DNA from: Clostridiaceae bacterium
Lineage (GTDB): Bacteria; Bacillota; Clostridia; Peptostreptococcales; Natronincolaceae
Length of the DNA stretch: 64,000 nt
Assembly: GCA_018432235.1 (NCBI GenBank)
Contig: JAHDLO010000015.1
Span: 186,001-250,000, forward strand
Direction of reading: 5' to 3'
Positions 62,645-64,000 of the stretch are shown one piece after another (the stretch's first letter is position 1; each line of letters begins with the position of its first letter). The notes beneath the pieces were generated by a model. The model saw only the letters and a list, made by a program, of their open reading frames with translations. It ran no database searches and was not told the origin of the DNA. The translations under genes and the position numbers were made by a program.

Positions 62645-63430
62645 ATGAAAGCATATTTTACAGGAAATGAATATCATACACCCAAGGATACCCCTAGGTT
62701 TTTATTGGATAAATTATTGCTTAATACAAGAATCGTACTTATGACAAGAGTTGTGGCAGAATTGCTGAATTCCAGAAGCTTGGCGTTGAAAAGCAAGTAT
62801 GACACAGCGGAGTGGGCGAAGGCCTCCTATAATATAATGAAATCCATTGAGGGCTGTGGCGGACGCTTTCATATTACGGGCTTTGATCAGCTGAGAAAAT
62901 GCAAAAAGCCGATCGTAATCGTCAGCAACCATATGAGCACGCTGGAGACAATGGTTTTTCCCTGTTTGATTGCCCCCTTCATGGAATTTAATTTCGTCGT
63001 TAAGCACAGCCTTGCGACCCACCCGGTCTTTGGCCCGGTTATGATGGCAAGATCCCCTATAACGGTTATGCGAACAAATCCCAGGGAGGATTTGCAAAAG
63101 GTAATGCAGGAGGGGGTAAAGCTTTTGGAGGAGGGCTCCTCAATAGTAATTTTCCCACAGAGCACAAGAACAACAGATTTTGTTCCAGAGGAATTCAACT
63201 CCCTCGGTGCTAAGCTGGCGAAGAAGGCTGGGGTTGATGTGCTTCCTGTAGCTATAAAAACTGATTTCTGGAAAACGGGAAAATACATGAAGGATTTAGG
63301 TCCGGTTGACAGAAGTAAGGAAATATACATAAGCTTTGGAGAACCCCAGGCAATAGAGGGGACCGGCAAGGAGGAGCACAGGAGAATCCTTGAGTTTATA
63401 GGTGGCAATATTGAAGAATGGCGTAAATGA
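62645..63430 (+). CDS. Lysophospholipid acyltransferase, PlsC-like
   Basis: 261 residues. 1-acyl-glycerol-3-phosphate acyltransferase-like domain: VSNHMSTLETMVFP, then VKHSLATHPVFGPVM and FPQSTRTTDFV. In the usual HX4D catalytic motif the acidic residue is Glu here (His-Met-Ser-Thr-Leu-Glu), a variant to note. No strong ribosome binding site (AAGGAAGTGG). Could serve membrane lipid synthesis together with PlsX, but that is inference. Confidence 0.8.
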   Translation: MKAYFTGNEYHTPKDTPRFLLDKLLLNTRIVLMTRVVAELLNSRSLALKSKYDTAEWAKASYNIMKSIEGCGGRFHITGFDQLRKCKKPIVIVSNHMSTLETMVFPCLIAPFMEFNFVVKHSLATHPVFGPVMMARSPITVMRTNPREDLQKVMQEGVKLLEEGSSIVIFPQSTRTTDFVPEEFNSLGAKLAKKAGVDVLPVAIKTDFWKTGKYMKDLGPVDRSKEIYISFGEPQAIEGTGKEEHRRILEFIGGNIEEWRK

Positions 63431-63539
63431 TTTGAGGATATTGCATAATACTTATGCAGTAGGAACATATTAAAAGTTTCCTATTCAGTATCTAAGAATA
63501 TAGAATGGTGAATTTTCTCAATTCAATAAGTAAGTATAG

Positions 63540-63570
63540 GATGCCCATCAGCTAGATAGATGGGTATTTT
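63540..63570 (+). terminator. Terminator after the PlsC-like gene
   Basis: Stem ATGCCCATC / GATGGGTAT, 9-base loop, then TTTTAATGG. Confidence 0.65.
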
Positions 63571-63638
63571 AATGGCATTCTATTGATATGTTTAAGATTC
63601 AGCTTAATGAAAAAACAGAATAATATGAATACTTGCTC

Positions 63639-63667
63639 TTGCCATACTTACCATATATTGCTATAAT
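63639..63667 (+). promoter_or_regulatory. Promoter of dprA
   Basis: TTGCCA (63639-63644), 17-base spacer and perfect TATAAT (63662-63667), about 77 bases before the start. Confidence 0.7.
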
Positions 63668-63744
63668 GTACCTATGTTTTACAAAACCGACCGCTCATAC
63701 GTAACATCTCTGAAAAATTTAATACAAAAAAAAGGAGGAGAATT

Positions 63745-64000
63745 ATGAAACTTACCGAAAGAAATGTATTACTGTGGTTAAGTAGTATAGGCGGGGTTTC
63801 GTATAAAATGGTTGAGGCTCTAAATGCATACTTTGGTTCTATTTGTGAAATATGGCATGCTGAATCTCAGCATATCATGAAGAGCATGAATAAAAATAGC
63901 ATAATTGCCGAAAGAATAATAAAAAATAGAAGCGTATACAGTTTTGATGGGTTTATGGAAGAACTTAAAAATAGGGGCATTTCAACAAGAACAATAGTCG
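63745..64000 (+). CDS. dprA: DNA processing protein DprA, N-terminal part (partial)
   Basis: The first 85 codons only; the gene runs off the right edge. AAAGGAGGAG precedes the ATG. The opening LTERNVLLWLSSIGGVSYKM is the helix-hairpin-helix-like N-terminal region of DprA/Smf proteins, followed by the FGSICEIWHAE segment. DprA loads RecA on incoming single-stranded DNA. The Rossmann core lies outside the window, so identity rests on this N-terminus and on the comM-dprA linkage known in Firmicutes. Confidence 0.7.
   Translation, partial: MKLTERNVLLWLSSIGGVSYKMVEALNAYFGSICEIWHAESQHIMKSMNKNSIIAERIIKNRSVYSFDGFMEELKNRGISTRTIV

Larger units (their letters stand above)
63431..63744. other. Intergenic region before dprA
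   Basis: 314 bases holding a terminator (63540-63570) and the dprA promoter (63639-63667). No gene was seen. Confidence 0.6.

Overview
The window is a low-GC (roughly 40-44 %) bacterial chromosome segment with the gene order of a Gram-positive endospore-forming anaerobe of the class Clostridia. Supporting signs are the sporulation membrane protein YlbJ, the priA-def-fmt-DUF116-rsmB-rlmN-prpC-prkC-rsgA-rpe-thiN run, the FapR-controlled fatty acid operon with FabK as enoyl reductase, a glutamate 2,3-aminomutase, and strong AGGAGG ribosome binding sites with frequent TTG/GTG starts. A relative of Alkaliphilus/Natronincola is my best guess; that placement is inference.

Layout. 1-13.3 kb: end of coaBC, then priA, def, fmt, a DUF116 protein, a membrane zinc metallopeptidase, rsmB, rlmN, the PP2C phosphatase/PASTA kinase pair, rsgA, rpe and thiN, mostly co-directional. 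13.3-20.5 kb: small membrane protein, divergent rpmB and asp23-fakA, recG, rsmD-coaD and a coiled-coil protein. 20.4-24.4 kb: a disturbed locus in which the 3' end of ylbJ has been duplicated on either side of an AT-rich lipoprotein gene, followed by tmcAL and a degenerate 5S rRNA-like fragment. 24.8-34 kb: ackA, yceD-rpmF, then fapR-plsX-fabH-fabK-fabD-fabG-acpP-fabF with a readable FapR operator. 34-47.2 kb: rnc, an Elp3-like radical SAM gene, smc, ftsY, ylxM-ffh, rpsP, khpA, rimM-trmD, rplS with a probable leader, a four-unit palindromic repeat cluster, rbgA, rnhB, yraN.

47.2-63.7 kb is different. In many Firmicutes yraN, comM and dprA lie close together; here they are separated by accessory genes. 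These are a frameshifted copper-amine-oxidase-like/DUF1266 secreted protein, glutamate 2,3-aminomutase, two methyltransferases, several small membrane proteins or lipoproteins (one frameshifted), a zinc-ribbon protein, DUF4153 and DUF6054 proteins, a histidyl-tRNA synthetase of the archaeal/eukaryotic-like type, a GNAT acetyltransferase, YbaK and a PlsC-like acyltransferase. The window ends inside a probable dprA.

How the genes work together: most encode growth functions, namely translation (def, fmt, RNA methylation, ribosomal proteins, assembly GTPases), membrane lipid supply (FapR regulon, FakA), protein targeting (ftsY, ffh), chromosome maintenance (priA, recG, smc) and cell-wall signalling (prpC/prkC). 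I found no CRISPR array, prophage, complete insertion sequence or tRNA gene. Starts were moved from the longest open frame wherever the ribosome binding site and family length argued for it. All family calls are from reading motifs; no database search was run.
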